64,000 nucleotides of DNA from Albula goreensis (GCA_022829145.1 CM040753.1:16707884-16771883), one strand, 5' to 3'. Shown: positions 25,200 through 37,265, counted from the first letter of the stretch. Numbers and translations are program-made. The notes: generated by a model from the letters alone, not told the origin.

Positions 25200-25570
25200 T
25201 TAACCGTCATGCACACGTGCTAAGGTGGAAGGCCTTCCTCGTGAGATGTTGTATTAGCCACCTTTTCCCCAAGTGCTCCGCGCCTCTGTTTGAAATTTCC
25301 CTCAGACTCTCACTCTCCAGCGGCAGCCACTCTGACTCGAGTTTCATTAGCGGGGCTGGTCTGTGCCGATAAGTGCAACGGCGCCCATTATATTAGGCGG
25401 CTCTCAGCAAAGCTGAATAATAATTACTGCCACGTCTGTCAGACAGCATAGCTGCGGTGCATCTCTTAGCAAAGCAGACTCGAAACATTCAATTACCATA
25501 CCTGCCCTTCTCTGGACTCAGTATGCCTCCGCCAAATCAGTCACTTTCTTAAGCAAGCAGACTGCATTTA
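25200..25570. other. strong candidate conserved non-coding element
   Basis: Complex, balanced sequence with many retained CpGs (AACCGTCATGCACACGTGC, TGCTCCGCGCC, CTCCAGCGGCAG, TTAGCGGGGCTGG, GCCGATAAGTGCAACGGCGC) mixed with homeobox-like AATAATAATTACTGCC and CATTCAATTACC. No coding frame is supported (the 74-codon plus frame is chance). It ends abruptly at AT-rich DNA near 25,570. Confidence 0.5.
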
Positions 25571-25723
25571 TTACAACAGAAAAATACTTTATTATATAAT
25601 AATAAATATTAACAATAATGAAAACTTAATTTAAAGTAATTATGATAACGTGTGTAATCTCCACAAGGTAACAACACTTAAAACGTACACTACAGCTACA
25701 ACTACATAATAATTACAAATTTC

Positions 25724-25769
<46 letters not shown>
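25724..25769. repeat. (ATT)n microsatellite
   Basis: About 15 pure ATT units, with a poly-A run about 60 bp further on (25,833-25,850). Confidence 0.96.
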
Positions 25770-25854
25770 GAAAACAGCATGTCAGGAGTTTTTCATATTT
25801 TACCTGGTTTTGTAAGGGAAATAGCATGAGATTTAAAAAAAAAAAAAAAAGGCG

Positions 25855-26045
25855 TGGACTTCATCAGCTAATTGAGCGGCTGGCTCAGGCCGGCAGTGTC
25901 AGAGTAGATAACTATGCCCTTTAGTTTAAGTGTGACATTAGCGGCCGCACTAAGCCACAGATGTGTCCTGGCTTGTGGAACTGGACACAGCGGATTAATT
26001 ACAATAAATTATTTCAGGCACGTATCTATGATGGCCAGCCCCTAC
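25855..26045. other. strong candidate conserved non-coding element
   Basis: Contains a retained NotI word GCGGCCGC, GAGCGGCTGGC, GGCCGGCAG and ACAGCGG, plus homeobox-like GGATTAATTACAATAAATTA. It is sharply bounded by poly-A on the left and T-rich DNA on the right. No open frame of note. Confidence 0.5.
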
Positions 26046-26744
26046 AGGTGAGGTGCATTCACTCAGGAAGGTGTTTTTTTTTAGGCATTACATTTTTTTA
26101 ATGCTGTGCTTGTGCAGATGCATATGGCTCGGATCTCTCCACAGACAGGTAAGTAGTTATCGTTGTTACACTTTTACCTCACGTGACCCATACAAAGCTG
26201 CAGTGCTAACACAGTAACTATCATGAACAAAAAACAAGCTGAGAGCAAAGGGGAAAGAAAAAGGGTTAGAAAGTTGGTTGTTTCAAGCATATCAGACCTT
26301 AAGTAAAGCCTTTCTGTGCTTGTTTTGTATGGATATATTGTGCATTGCATCTTGGCAAGACACCCTTGCAAAAGAGATATTCATCTTAATGGGACTCTCT
26401 GGGCAAAATAAAGGATAAATGAAATAAACGTACAACCCAAGCCCCTCGCCTCCCCTCCACCCACACCAAAGGGAAACAACTGTCACGGTTTTTCCAGCAT
26501 GAAATTGAAAAAGAAAACTTCCTGAGTGTTACTTCCCTTCACAAAATAAATACATAAATATCCAGAGCGGAAAGGTGAAAATAACCTACTCTAGTACAAT
26601 CAGGAGGGGGAATGGGGGGTAGGGTTGGCTGGTGGGGCTAGGGGGAGGTTTATGTACCAGCATGGCAACAGTGGCGGTGCTTGCTGGAGGTATGAGGAGT
26701 AGAAGTAATTTAGTTTATTATTACTATTATCTACTGTTGTTGCG
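26046..26744. other. non-coding, nothing specific
   Basis: Contains a G-rich patch (about 26,603-26,650, GGGGG and GGGGT words) that may form G-rich secondary structure. No gene. Confidence 0.4.
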
Positions 26745-27250
26745 GGATTTGTGGCACTGAAATGGAAGCTGCCTTTGACCTCTCCAGCCTTGGAGCATGG
26801 CTTTGCAAAGCCAGGATCATCCTCTCTAATCCGCTCTCATTAAGGATGAGCTGCATGATAGCCCACAAAACCTCCATCCACTGGCCACCCCACTGTGGGG
26901 AAAGTGGCGGCTTTGGATGACAAATTTAATAAATTACTCCCCCGATCATTACTTGCATTCCCCGGTAAATAACAACACACCCACACACTGCAATAACCAT
27001 GGCACAATAATAGTGATTATAATAACAATAACTATTAAAAACAGAGGAGTGAGGGCAGGGGAGTTCTCAGTTGATAATGATAATTGAGGGCTTTCATTGG
27101 GAAAATGAGAGGCTTTCTCAGGAATGAAAAGGGGGAGTGGTTTTCATTCTGTGGGTGTTCCGCCGTTTCCATCATGGTTAGAGGCCGTGACAGCCTGCAG
27201 CAGATCTTAATTGGCAATTTTGTTCATTCATGAACTCTCTCCCCTGCTCC
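26745..27250. other. strong candidate conserved non-coding element
   Basis: About 500 bp of unique sequence with repeated homeobox-like and AT-hook-like words (GACAAATTTAATAAATTACT, AATAATAGTGATTATAAT, GATAATGATAATTGAGG, TCTTAATTGGCAATTTTG) and a few CpGs (CCCCGATC, TTCCCCGGTAAATAAC, GTTCCGCCGTTTCC). Typical texture of a developmental enhancer; not testable here. Confidence 0.45.
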
Positions 27251-27489
27251 ACATTCTTTTCTCAACTATCACTTCATTGCAAGATTTTTTTAATCATATG
27301 GTTGGGCAGATGCTTTACCTCAGGACAGGAGATATCTAATAAAATAATATTTTTTTTTTATTGATATTTTTTTCCTGATTTTTCCCAACCCGAACTCAAT
27401 AAACTATATTGACTGTACCACAGCACCTGTTCTGCAGGCTTTTGGAGGAGAGGCCAAGCATGTGACTCCTCCGGTTCACATGACAATTC

Positions 27490-27785
27490 TTGCTTCTATA
27501 CATACTGCAGTCACACCACTAATCGCACACTGCCTATGACGTTGCAGGATGACATAGTCAGCATACCCTCAGTACAGCCACCACAGGTGCCCAGCATGAC
27601 CTGAGAAGGCACTATGAGACCAATGAACCTGGCTGGCTTACCCTCTATCCTCCCTGGACAAGGCTTGGCCGATTGTTGCCTCGCCAATGGGGACCTCTGA
27701 CCATATCCAGCAATGGCGAGACTGGGATTCAAAACCCCAATCACAGGGCTCCCAGGCAACCTTGTAAGCCAGCCAGAGGACCCTT
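27490..27785 (-). mobile_element. possible tRNA-derived SINE
   Basis: On the minus strand GGTTTTGAATCCCAGTCTCG resembles a polymerase III B-box with following discriminator-like sequence. It is followed by TTGGCGAGGCAACAATCGGC and a run of ordinary unique-looking sequence ending near the left limit. Consistent with a degenerate tRNA-headed SINE; A-box and tail are not clear, so limits and identity are uncertain. Confidence 0.35.
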
Positions 27786-28214
27786 AACAAAATGATAATT
27801 GAGGCATTGGTTGTACTTCTTCAAAAAAAGAACATTTAAAAAAAATCACAGAAGTGTTTGAGGAAAGTTGGGGCACATTCTGGTTAGGTTGTCTTTTGGT
27901 TGCCATTATGCTAAATGTTACACCTTAGGATGAGAACATAACAATCTTAGAACATGACACCTGTATCACATCATGCATAATCCCTAGCGCCATCCCAGAT
28001 TGTTGTCATTTGCTCATGAAAAACCATCAGGGAGTGTCAGGAATACATTTTAAGGATTTTTTAAGAATACATTTTAAGAAGCAATAGTATTAAAATGGCA
28101 GATGTGTTCACCATGTGTTAATAATGAACAAAATTACCATTTGTAAATTGAATTCTTTGTTTGACTGGAATGACTTTAAGTCAGACTTTGACTGTGCTGT
28201 TCTTTGTGATTAAT
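27786..28214. other. non-coding, nothing specific
   Basis: Carries a small direct repeat (AATACATTTTAAG at about 28,042 and 28,066). No gene. Confidence 0.4.
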
Positions 28215-28640
28215 GCCTTTTTTCAGTCTAGCGGTATTAGCGGAAGGACAGCAGGTGTCTTTCCTGCCCTTTCTTGTTTCAACCAAAATAACTCTCTGTG
28301 TGCCTTCCTTAAATAAATTATAGCAGCACCTCCCTTCCTCTCCATTCTTGAGCAAATTAAAAATTTAAACCCATTTAGCAAGGTGCCCAGGCCGAAGCGT
28401 AACTTGAAACAGTGTGGTTGGCAGGCGTGATATTCACTCAGATCCGTATCTCAAGGTCCCTTTGAATAATGGCGCCAGTCAACCAATGGCCAAAGAGGCA
28501 GATGTAAGATTTTTTACTCCAGCTGAAACTGATATGTGTGCCCAAGCTATTTTTACATCCTTTCAATCCCTGTTCTTAAATCAGCATTATTCCCATACAG
28601 CTACTACAGTTGGGACAGTCATTCATTCAGAAATGGTATG
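28215..28640. other. candidate conserved non-coding element
   Basis: Unique sequence with retained CpGs (TCTAGCGGTATTAGCGG, GGCCGAAGCGTAAC, GGCAGGCGTG, GATCCGTATC, TGGCGCCAG) and AT-rich binding-site-like words (TTAAATAAATTATAGC, GCAAATTAAAAATTTAAACC). No coding signal. Confidence 0.4.
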
Positions 28641-30679
28641 ACTCGGTGATAATTGTGGTCGTTGGTTTTTTTTTTCCTTTTAGAGCAAGCAAAAGCTGTT
28701 TCGCTGTTCAGCTTGGAAAGACTTCTAGAGTTTAAAAGCCACCCCTATCACAGAGTCACATTTGAACCAAGACAGCTAAAAGGAAGAGAAGAAATCAGAT
28801 GACCGATTAACTGTGGCACAGAGGATTGAAGATCTGGGGTGTCTGTGTGTGGGCGGAATGCCCATCTGATTCCTCCAGTGTAGGGAGAGCCACAGCAGAA
28901 TCCTCTCTTCTGCAGGGCCCTATGTTACACTCAAAACAACTGCCCTTACAGTCAGCTTCAATTCCATATGCTGGGGAGAGTGACCTTAAGAATCTCTAAG
29001 TTAAAATGTCATACTTACAGGTTATTTTTCCCATATCAGAGTGATCTGGCTTTAATACAGATGAGTAATCGATTCTCATGGAAACTTGAATGTGTAAACT
29101 TGTATTGGTAAAATATAGGTGCAAGTTACAAACTCACTCATAACATCCAGAACAGCTACCAAACAAAGACATTGATTGTGAATTTGAAAAATAAAAGATC
29201 ACCTTCCTGTAAGCACAGAGATACCTGCCTGCTCTGATCCCTTCCTGCCATCAAACTGGATGCCTAATTAGGCCTTGACTCAGCCCGACATGTTACTTTA
29301 TCGACTGCCCATTGGTTTTAAAATGAAATTACTTATGGACATATCCATGGCTCATCAGTTCTGGAAGTTTTGTTCAACTGAATGTGAAAACTAATTTTCC
29401 TATATTATGCCTAGTCCTGTACAAGGTTGATGAGCCAACATACTTTTGGCTGAAATAAGTATACGATTAAAATAGTAATTCAGCCAGTTCAGTGACAATA
29501 ACCACTACTAACTATTTATTAAAACTGTGTAATTTTGTTAATAATATTGTGTTAACCTTAACACTAAACAAAGATATGATAAAAGTGCTCTGAAGTACAC
29601 TCACAAGTAAATGAAAATTATGAATAAATACCGTGAAGTTTTTCCTGTGCTGTGGTAAATAACTGCGAGTGGAACATGAAGCTGTACTAATCTCGTCCTC
29701 ATTTTCACCTTTTGACTGATTCACATGCATCCTGCCTGATTTTCTCTAAGTCTGTTGTTTACCTTCTCCTCTTACCATCAAACTGCAATGCAACAATCAA
29801 ACCACAATAGCAGACAGAGGGTGGCCTGCAAAGCTTCACTGAATTTTAGAAGCCTGCTCTCAACAGGAAATGTCAATTTAAAGAGACACACAGTATATTC
29901 TGGTGATATTCTGGGTACCTGCTTAAATGTTAATAAAGATATTAAGTTGAATCCCTTGCAATTATAGTAAGGTTAACTCTGTAACATTGTTACTATGGCC
30001 AAGTTTATGAAGTAGTTTTAGAAGATTATTATATTTCCACCTTTACACAAATTACATGCTCTATTTCCTGGCAATTTAGAATAGAATACTGTAGAACAGA
30101 ACAGAATAACATCGTATTTTTTTCTTGTAAGAATGTCAGGTTCATGTATAGCTTGTGGGTTTTGTGTGTGTAAGGAATGGGGAATTAAATTGTAAAAGAT
30201 ATCCAGGATGAAAAAGAAGGGAAGTGCAGGCAGGGAGAGTGACAGTTACACAGACTGGCTCTACCCAATCATAAACATTGCTCTGCCCAGTCGTGACATA
30301 GTCATGGCCCCCCAGGTTGTGACAACATAGATGCAGGCTGCGCCACTGGATCAGAACAATACAGGGTACAAGCAAACTTCAAGTTATGGGATCACCAAGC
30401 TACATCAGGTATTTGTAATAAATATGTAGAAGCTGAGTTACCTCAAACTTCATAGTCCATTGTAATGTGTGTCATTTTTTTTGACTGTAAACTTAGAAGG
30501 ATTAGTTGAGCTTTATTTACTTTTAAATGGGAAGAGAGGATTCTTCTGGGATAGGGAGGACCAGAGTTGTGATACAAAAAAATTGTGCTGCAACCTTTGT
30601 GAAATGAAAGCTTTGGGTGGCGTTTTCATCGACTTAGCTCAAACAAAGCAAATAAGACAGCTAGCAATTAAACCCCAGT
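28641..30679. other. non-coding, nothing specific
   Basis: AT-rich unique sequence. Frames of 70-77 codons are unrecognisable. Confidence 0.4.
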
Positions 30680-30970
30680 CAAATTCTCTAAGAACCTAAT
30701 CGCAAATTAATGTGTTCCAATAACAGACGTGAGTTTCTATTCTTAACTAAGGGCCAGGCTACCTGCAATTGATAACATTCCTTTATTAACAATCGATAGG
30801 CTTATAATGAGGGTAAGGAATTGCCTGTTTTATTCGCCTATAGTACACTCTTTCAATGTGCCACATGTTCGTTATCAGACATGAAGAAAGCTAATTATAT
30901 GACAAAGAAAAAAGCCCTTTAGAGAAAAAAAAACAGAAATGAGATTCAGCATAGAAAGAATGCCTTTCCC
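30680..30970. other. candidate conserved non-coding element
   Basis: AT-rich but complex: AATCGCAAATTAATG, AATTGATAAC, TTAACAATCGATAGGC, TTATTCGCC, ATGTTCGTTATC, AGCTAATTATATG. CpGs are retained inside homeobox-like words. Confidence 0.35.
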
Positions 30971-32507
30971 TTCATTAACCCGCTTACCAAGTAAATTAGA
31001 GTTTTAGAATGCTGCTTCATTTGGGTTGAGAAAGAATCTAGAATGTAGTCTTTCAATGTTTGACCTTCATTAATAGTTCCTTTCATGTTCTTCACTCTAG
31101 TCGCAGATCATTTAATGCAGATTGCTTTTTGCATCTGTGTACCTCTTTGCTGTTTCAATACCACCTTTTTTAAAATTCACCACTTTATTAAGGGTGATAT
31201 TCTTAGCCTCATGTTCATGGATATTAGGCTTTTAGGATTTGTCTATGTCTTGTGAGCTTCATTGACGTTGATCATTAAAGATATTCGCAGACTGGTTGTA
31301 GATGTACATTGTGGGATTGGCTTGTGCACCAAATGTAAGGACATGGGGGTTAGGGTTTTGTGTAACAGGGCCCGGGGTCAAAAGGTACAGTATGCTTTAT
31401 ATTCATAGTCCAGCATAATCTTTATATTCATGGATTAAGAACGTGTTACTTGTTAATTTGAAAAATGAGAGAACTCCAGCGATACTTTATACATGAAATA
31501 TTTGTATGTTAATGAAAATATGCTGTTTTTTGCATACCGAAAACATGTAATTTCAAGATACCTTGGAATAGATCCTAAACATTTTCACCCAGTGGGTGAC
31601 AAGCTGAGAGCTTGCTGGAGCATCATACTCCTGAGCATGGGGTTTTCATTCAAATCTCTGCTTTGGTGGATTAAGCTAATCAAAAGATTAATCAGACATA
31701 CATCAACAAAGGCATTTGCAGTAGCTGGTGAATTAGGATGTGATACAGGGAAATGAATTCCCCCATAGCCTTACCTACTTCATTGCTAGGGGTACAAGAT
31801 CCAATCGGCATGATGGTGTGAAAGGATCTTCACCCAAACTGTGTCATTCAGGCCCACATCACCCTTACAAAAACTTAGTTACACATGTGCACATATCATA
31901 TTTCTGAAACACATATATTATTCTTCTAATTGTTTGTTTTTTAACTACTGAGTATTTATACTAATTAATAAACAGCACTTTGTATTTGTTCAAAATAAAT
32001 GGGAGGTACTAATGAGGCAGGTTGCAGTCTGAAACACCATCGACTGGCTCACTATGCAGAGCCTATGAAGAAGCCTCCTTTTCAATGTACCTGTACAAAG
32101 GAAGCCTGTGCAAAGCTACAGTCACATAGGAGACTGATAACCAGGATGTGTCTGCAGAGAGTTTATAATATACCTGTCCAATGGTGATCGGAGAAGGTGG
32201 TGTAATGACACCAAAAATGGGCAAAACTAAAATGAACTGTGAATCACCAAAATGTCTGAACTAGTCAAAAGGCTTTTCTCTTTACAGAAAAAACAGAATG
32301 ATTCAAATCCTTGTGTGTCACTGGTAGCATATAGTAGCTGCATTAGGCATTAGTGCCCCCAAAAGAGTGTATTTAAGTATTAGAAGAATATAAAGAATGT
32401 TCTCTAGCCTTTCTTCTAATGAAACATTTCTGGACCCATGCCAAATACAGCCATGTATACTGAAACACTGTCCAATCCTCTGTCAGCCAGTCTGAATTCC
32501 TAGGAAT
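30971..32507. other. non-coding, nothing specific
   Basis: Contains a short direct repeat CTTTATATTCAT (about 31,396 and 31,420). No gene. Confidence 0.4.
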
Positions 32508-32700
32508 TAAGTATCGCCATACCACCCTGAACCTTTACATGTGGAAATTGCTGAAGCTAAACAGGTGTGGTATAGGGCAGTACTTGGGAGGGTGAAATCT
32601 TGGGAAAACTAAAGTGCTACTAGAAGTGCTGTTGTCGAGTAGGGGCCACTCTCTGGGCCAAATAGAAGTCCTGTGCCCCAGGACAATAACAGAATGTGCC
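32508..32700 (+). mobile_element. 5S-rRNA-derived SINE (SINE3 type)
   Basis: Collinear with vertebrate 5S rRNA: CGCCATACCACCCTGA (32,515-32,530), GCTGAAGCTAAACAGG (A-box region), GGGCAGTACTTGGGAGGGTGA and CTTGGGAAAACT (C-box region), then AGTGCT, over about 117 bp. Non-5S sequence follows without a break (GAAGTGCTGTTGTCGAGTA), as in the SINE3 family, which carries a 5S-type polymerase III promoter. The middle (CTTTACATGTGGAAATT) has diverged from 5S, so it is not a functional 5S gene. The right limit is uncertain. Confidence 0.82.
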
Positions 32701-33344
32701 ATCCTTTGTATGAGGAAAATAAACTTAACATCTGGCTACCTAATCATCCCCTACATCTGACTGTACACATTCCCTTGCAAATCCCTACCCAATTCCCTAG
32801 ATTGTCACTGCTAAAGAGAAATGAGTTGTCAGCTGACCTACCTGGGTCTGATTCAATTGGAAAATTTTATTTTATGGTTAGATTGTTTGCCTGTTCAGCA
32901 ATGTCCTGTGTTTTGCATCACTCCTCAGGAACTATCCCATGAGTATGTCTGGCTTACTATGGTGCAATTGTTGCAATAACCAGAAAAGAAGCTGCTGACA
33001 TATGTAAGAATTGTGTCAAACTATTCATGATTGGTTTATCAGCAGTTGTAGTAGCAGCACCCCGGTTCAATTCAGGACTGCTTAAGCTTATAACTGATTT
33101 CAATATTTTTCCAAGATCTTGAATCCACCTCAATTTACAAACAGTGATTAACAAATTCAGGGCCTCCCTCACCTCACCTTTGAGATTGTTTAGAGGGAAT
33201 ATGGATTTTACTTCCAAAAAAATAAGATCAGTACGTAAGCTCCCACCGGTCTTATACCATGGGATTGCAGCTGCTGGCTCTCTGAATGTGGCACTATTCT
33301 TTCTCCATGTTTGTCAAAGTGCTTGGCATCAGGACATGAAACAC
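32701..33344. other. non-coding, nothing recognised
   Basis: May include the remaining SINE body at its left end. The 86-codon minus and 89-codon plus frames are unrecognisable. Confidence 0.4.
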
Positions 33345-33560
33345 CATTAAGGGAAATCCTTCCTCTCTAAATAGGGATTTAAAGGCGCGATGATCCGATT
33401 GCTCCGAAGCCACTGGAAATTAGTTTTTCGTGTCCTGCTACAGTTGCTCACTTCTTTAAATGGGATAAAAATCTGTCTGCAAGGCTGCCCCGGTCTCTGT
33501 TTCGAGTCAGTGTCACCACATGGTGAAGTGGAGTGGAAAAGGGCGGGGGTGGGGGGTTGA
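33345..33560. other. candidate conserved non-coding element
   Basis: Island with retained CpGs (AAAGGCGCGATGATCCG, TTGCTCCGAAGCC, TTTTTCGTGTCC, GCCCCGGTCTC, TTTCGAGTCAGTG) surrounded by CpG-poor DNA. Non-coding by frame. Confidence 0.45.
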
Positions 33561-33759
33561 CCGTAATGAGAGTTTCAGAGAAGGCTATATATCTTTAATC
33601 TGTGTGGAATAAACAAACAAAACATGGTCAACAATTACTTCTCCATCTGTCTGCCTTGAATGCTGCCACATTTAGACCATCCTGAAGCAGAGCAAATATC
33701 CACTGTTAGAGACCTGGAAACATTAAAGGGGAGGGAAAAATGGGCTCAGATTTTTTTTC

Positions 33760-34110
33760 TGCACTACAGCTTTAAAGTGACACATCGTCAATATGGGTCA
33801 TTCTAATCTTTCACTCACTGAGTGAAAAACATAATTCGCTGCACACTTGTTCACCAGTGCAGTGCAAGACTTGTAACCTCAGAGCCCAGTCTATTATTTG
33901 GATTTGGTTTTTTCCCAAAATTGATTAAACGGTACCTGGGTCCTCACATTGCGGTGGGAAATCTTGCACCATTTAGGTTCCTCGGTCAACTAATTACGTG
34001 AACTTCATTTTGTGACCACAAATCCCCAGGGAAGTCACTTTTTCTAAAGGAGGAATTGTTACTTGTGGGAATAACCTGCCAGGCTTAGTGAAAATGCAAG
34101 AAAGGCCTAA
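33760..34110. other. candidate conserved non-coding element
   Basis: Contains CATCGTCAATATGGG, AATTCGCTGCACAC, AAAATTGATTAAACGGTACC, ATTGCGGTGGG, CCTCGGTCAACTAATTACG and TTTGTGACCACAAAT (Runx-like ACCACA). Dense in recognisable transcription-factor words and free of repeats. Confidence 0.45.
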
Positions 34111-34919
34111 CAATTTAGAAGCCCATGAATGGGAATGTGAAAAACCAACATAAGAAAAAGTAGCGACTAGGCTATTTTGATCGTGCGAGCAGTCCCCCTG
34201 GGAACTATCGATCTTGGACTCTCATCAAGGCTTTTCTTGAAGAAGTACAATGCATACATCAGGTATCGACAGTTTTTTTTTCTACGCATACCTAAGATTC
34301 TATTTCAAGAACTGAGCTCTCTGTGCTCAATCTACATGCACTTAAACAAGAGATGAGAGGAAAAGAGGAACACTTTAAAGCTGTGCACAGAGGCAGCTAC
34401 GAGATTTATAATCAGGACCCATCTGCTGAATTTTATGCTGTTTTATTATGAACACAACAATGTTCAAAAAAGAAATTTTGACTGTGGTAAATTGATCCAT
34501 TCCTCTGTTGCGTAAAGTAAAACAGCTCTCATTTGTATTCCACCAGGCACAAGGCATTCCTCTCAGGGCTCTGCCCTGCCAAAAGTGGTAATATATAGAC
34601 ATAACGTATACATACTGACACCTAAAGAAAAAATACAGTTTCACTATATGTTACAGGCTTGTCCGTCACCAGGACGCAGTCTTGTTTGTGACTTTAACAA
34701 ATTCAGGGATGCCACAGATAACACTTTGACAAATAGCACCTCTCTCCTCCTCCAATAACCAATACATCTCTCCCCTGTCCAACTGTCTCCAGGCCATATT
34801 AGATTGTATTATGTGATATTATATCACAACACAGCTGAGCACATTAACCAGAGGATGGGGGGTGGTAGGACTGGGGAAGAGAGAGAGGCGGGTGCTGCGA
34901 GGGGCCGGCAGAGCACTGC
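34111..34919. other. non-coding, mostly unrecognised
   Basis: Includes a near-palindrome GTGATATTATATCAC (about 34,816-34,830) and a CpG-bearing patch near 34,180-34,270 (ATCGTGCGAGCAG, CTATCGATC). No gene. Confidence 0.4.
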
Positions 34920-35110
34920 TGCATGCTATAGAGGAGAGCAGGAGTGATGAGGCTCGATAATCCCGCTGTGAACTATCCCCCCTACCTTGTCATCACGTAT
35001 CGAGCACTTCCGCACGGTGACAGGTAATATGCAAAGACAATTGGCCCTTTGAGAGATGTCTGTTCCGGACGACATGCCACATGACATGCAAGCCTTTATT
35101 TTCTTTGCCC
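34920..35110. other. candidate conserved non-coding element
   Basis: Retained CpGs in unique sequence (GCTCGATAATCCCGCTG, ATCACGTATCGAGCAC, TCCGCACGGTGACAGG, TGTTCCGGACGACATG) and ACAATTGGCCCTTTG. No coding signal; overlapping minus frames are artefacts of the adjoining GT-rich strand. Confidence 0.4.
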
Positions 35111-35409
35111 TGCTGTCCACCAGCCCATCCCACCCCACCCCACCACACACCACCCCCCCTTCTCTTGTTCCTCCTCGCCTGCAGCACACATGCAATGTAG
35201 GTTACACATTTGAGCTAAGAAAGGGGAAGCAAAGCGTAAGCCCCATTCATGACCTGGGTCTGCTCTATAGCAACCAATTTAGCCTCACCAAACAAAATAT
35301 CCTTTAGCTGAGAATTCTGAATGTTGTTCATTTATTTGTTTGTATTTTTATTTTTGGGGAGCATAAGCTTGTGTGTATGCAAGGACCCCCCCACCACCAC
35401 CCCATGAAG

Positions 35410-35640
35410 GAGGCAGGAATAGTCACCAGCTGCGTGAAGGGGCACCCCTGCGTAGAGCCAGCTGCCCCCCTCCGGAGATTGAGGAGGGGGGTATCCTCCC
35501 ACCCAGCCACAGGCACAGATAAGAGGATTATCCAGCTATTATCTACCCCAGGAGGGGGGCATTACCCTGGGAGAAGAATCAGCGTTTAAAAGGGCAAGGC
35601 CTCGCTTTCTGCTCTGACGAAATAACACATGACTGCTGAA
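35410..35640. other. candidate conserved non-coding element
   Basis: Unique GC-richer stretch (AGCTGCGTGAAGGGGC, CCTCCGGAGATTGAGG, GAGGATTATCCAGCTATTAT, AATCAGCGTTTAAAAGG, CTCGCTTTCTGC). GGATTA words resemble Otx/Pitx-type sites. No gene. Confidence 0.35.
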
Positions 35641-37199
35641 CTTGTGGCATGGAGCTGTTGTGAGAGGGTGTTGTGAGGTGCTCGTTTTGCTCTCATCTAC
35701 TTACCACTGAACCAACAGATTATTTTAACATTACAGGTGCACAAAAACTCATCATCCTTAGCTATTGGTCTGTCATCTCTACTCCCCAGACAGGAGTGAG
35801 ATGGACATTTCTTGGAATAATAGGAAAGATGATTTCAAAAATATATTTATTGTGGTGATTACGTTTCCCATGTTATGCAGACTACATCATGCAATTAATT
35901 TAAATACAGGAATATCATTCTGATTTAGATAAAGCTGGTAACTTGATGCTGGGGGTTACATCGACATTCATAACAGCATATAGTGGTGGGTTGTAGCAAC
36001 ACCCACAAAAGTTTCATAAAACATTTATTCAACAATAATGCAATTTGTGAAATGTAGAATACAATTTCATAGTACAGGAGATGATTTGAAAAAAAGTTTA
36101 TTTTATAAAAATAACCTTCTTGGCTGTAGATGTGCATCCTGAATTTTATTTCCTTACTAAGGTAGTAAACGAGTAAGCAATGTTAAACTTGCTATCACAT
36201 GTACAACACATGTTAGTCAGTCCCTACATTCAAGGTCCGTATTCCACAGGTATTTCTCAATTGCATTGTAATACAAATACATAACATACATGTTTGTATG
36301 CGCAGTCCTTACACACAAACATGTATGTAAGGAGCGCGCACACTCCTGATGTCTCTTAAAGCATTCATGAAAAGTAAGGACCAAGAAATCTCAATATGTT
36401 GGCACTTTGTGGCCAGTTTTGGCTTATGTGGGATAATTGCTGTCAATCACTGGGCCCTTGGACCGGAGAGCTGGGGACCACAGACCCCAGTGAGGTGACC
36501 CAGCTGTTCACTGGCACAAAGAAAAAGAGCTCTTTCATAGCCAAGGAGAGACAGGAAATGAAACTCCCTGCCAGATCTCCAGTAACAAGCTTAAAGAGGT
36601 CTAATACAGAGACCACTCCATGCCCTACAATACAAACCACTGAGAGTAACCTGCCTTGGCCGCTCCATTTCATTCAATGGAAAGAGAGACACACATTGAA
36701 ACTGTCACCATTCACTGCCAAGGCTTTCCTACCCAGGAACAATCCCCCATTCTTTGCACAAAAGAAATACCTTTTCCTCTCTTAGCACACTATATTGCTG
36801 GTTAGAAGAAAATACTTCGGCAGAAACTTTGACCAAACTCCCAAAGTGAAATTTGAGGAAACCTATAGAGGAAAATTTAATTTATACATGAAACATGGGA
36901 GCACCATATTGGAAGGCCAAGAATGCTGGATGGAGCTGCCAAGTAAAAATAAATGAACAACATTAGCCTGATTGTTGTCACTTGTAGGATTCTCCTGAAA
37001 GGTGAGATGCTTCATATTGATCCGTTTGAACCCTGCTACTACAGCATGTAACGCACAAGGGAAAAAAATCTGATGGACCTTCTGATTACCTGAAAAATAA
37101 ACACCAAATGAATAAGAGCACAAATGAATAAATAAAAAGAGAGGAGAGAGAAAACAAATCAAATCTTGAAAAATTCATGGGTAAAAAAAATTCTGGTTC
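35641..37199. other. non-coding, nothing specific
   Basis: The 129-codon plus-strand frame at 36,396-36,785 is the longest here but shows no domain, repeat or membrane feature and has no splice or promoter context. Confidence 0.4.
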
Positions 37200-37205
37200 C
37201 TCCAA

Positions 37206-37228
37206 CAAGGTCAAGTGACCTTTGACCT
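37206..37228. promoter_or_regulatory. clustered nuclear-receptor half-sites (ERRE-like + IR2 + perfect DR1)
   Basis: Three perfect half-sites in 21 bp: AGGTCA (37,208-37,213), a 2-base gap, TGACCT (37,216-37,221), a 1-base gap, TGACCT (37,223-37,228). The last two form a perfect DR1, the preferred site of HNF4, COUP-TF and RXR dimers. The first two form an inverted repeat with spacing 2, and CAAGGTCA also fits an extended monomer site (ERR/NR5A). A CpG-bearing island follows. Confidence 0.6.
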
Positions 37229-37265
37229 TTAGGTGGCCCTTGTTGTTTCTTGTCCCACACTCACC

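Noticed and set aside
32508-32624. functional 5S rRNA gene
   Set aside because: Middle region diverged and non-5S sequence continues directly; better explained as a SINE.
36396-36785. 129-codon plus-strand open frame
   Set aside because: No domain, signal peptide, splice or promoter context. Length is within chance expectation for 64 kb.
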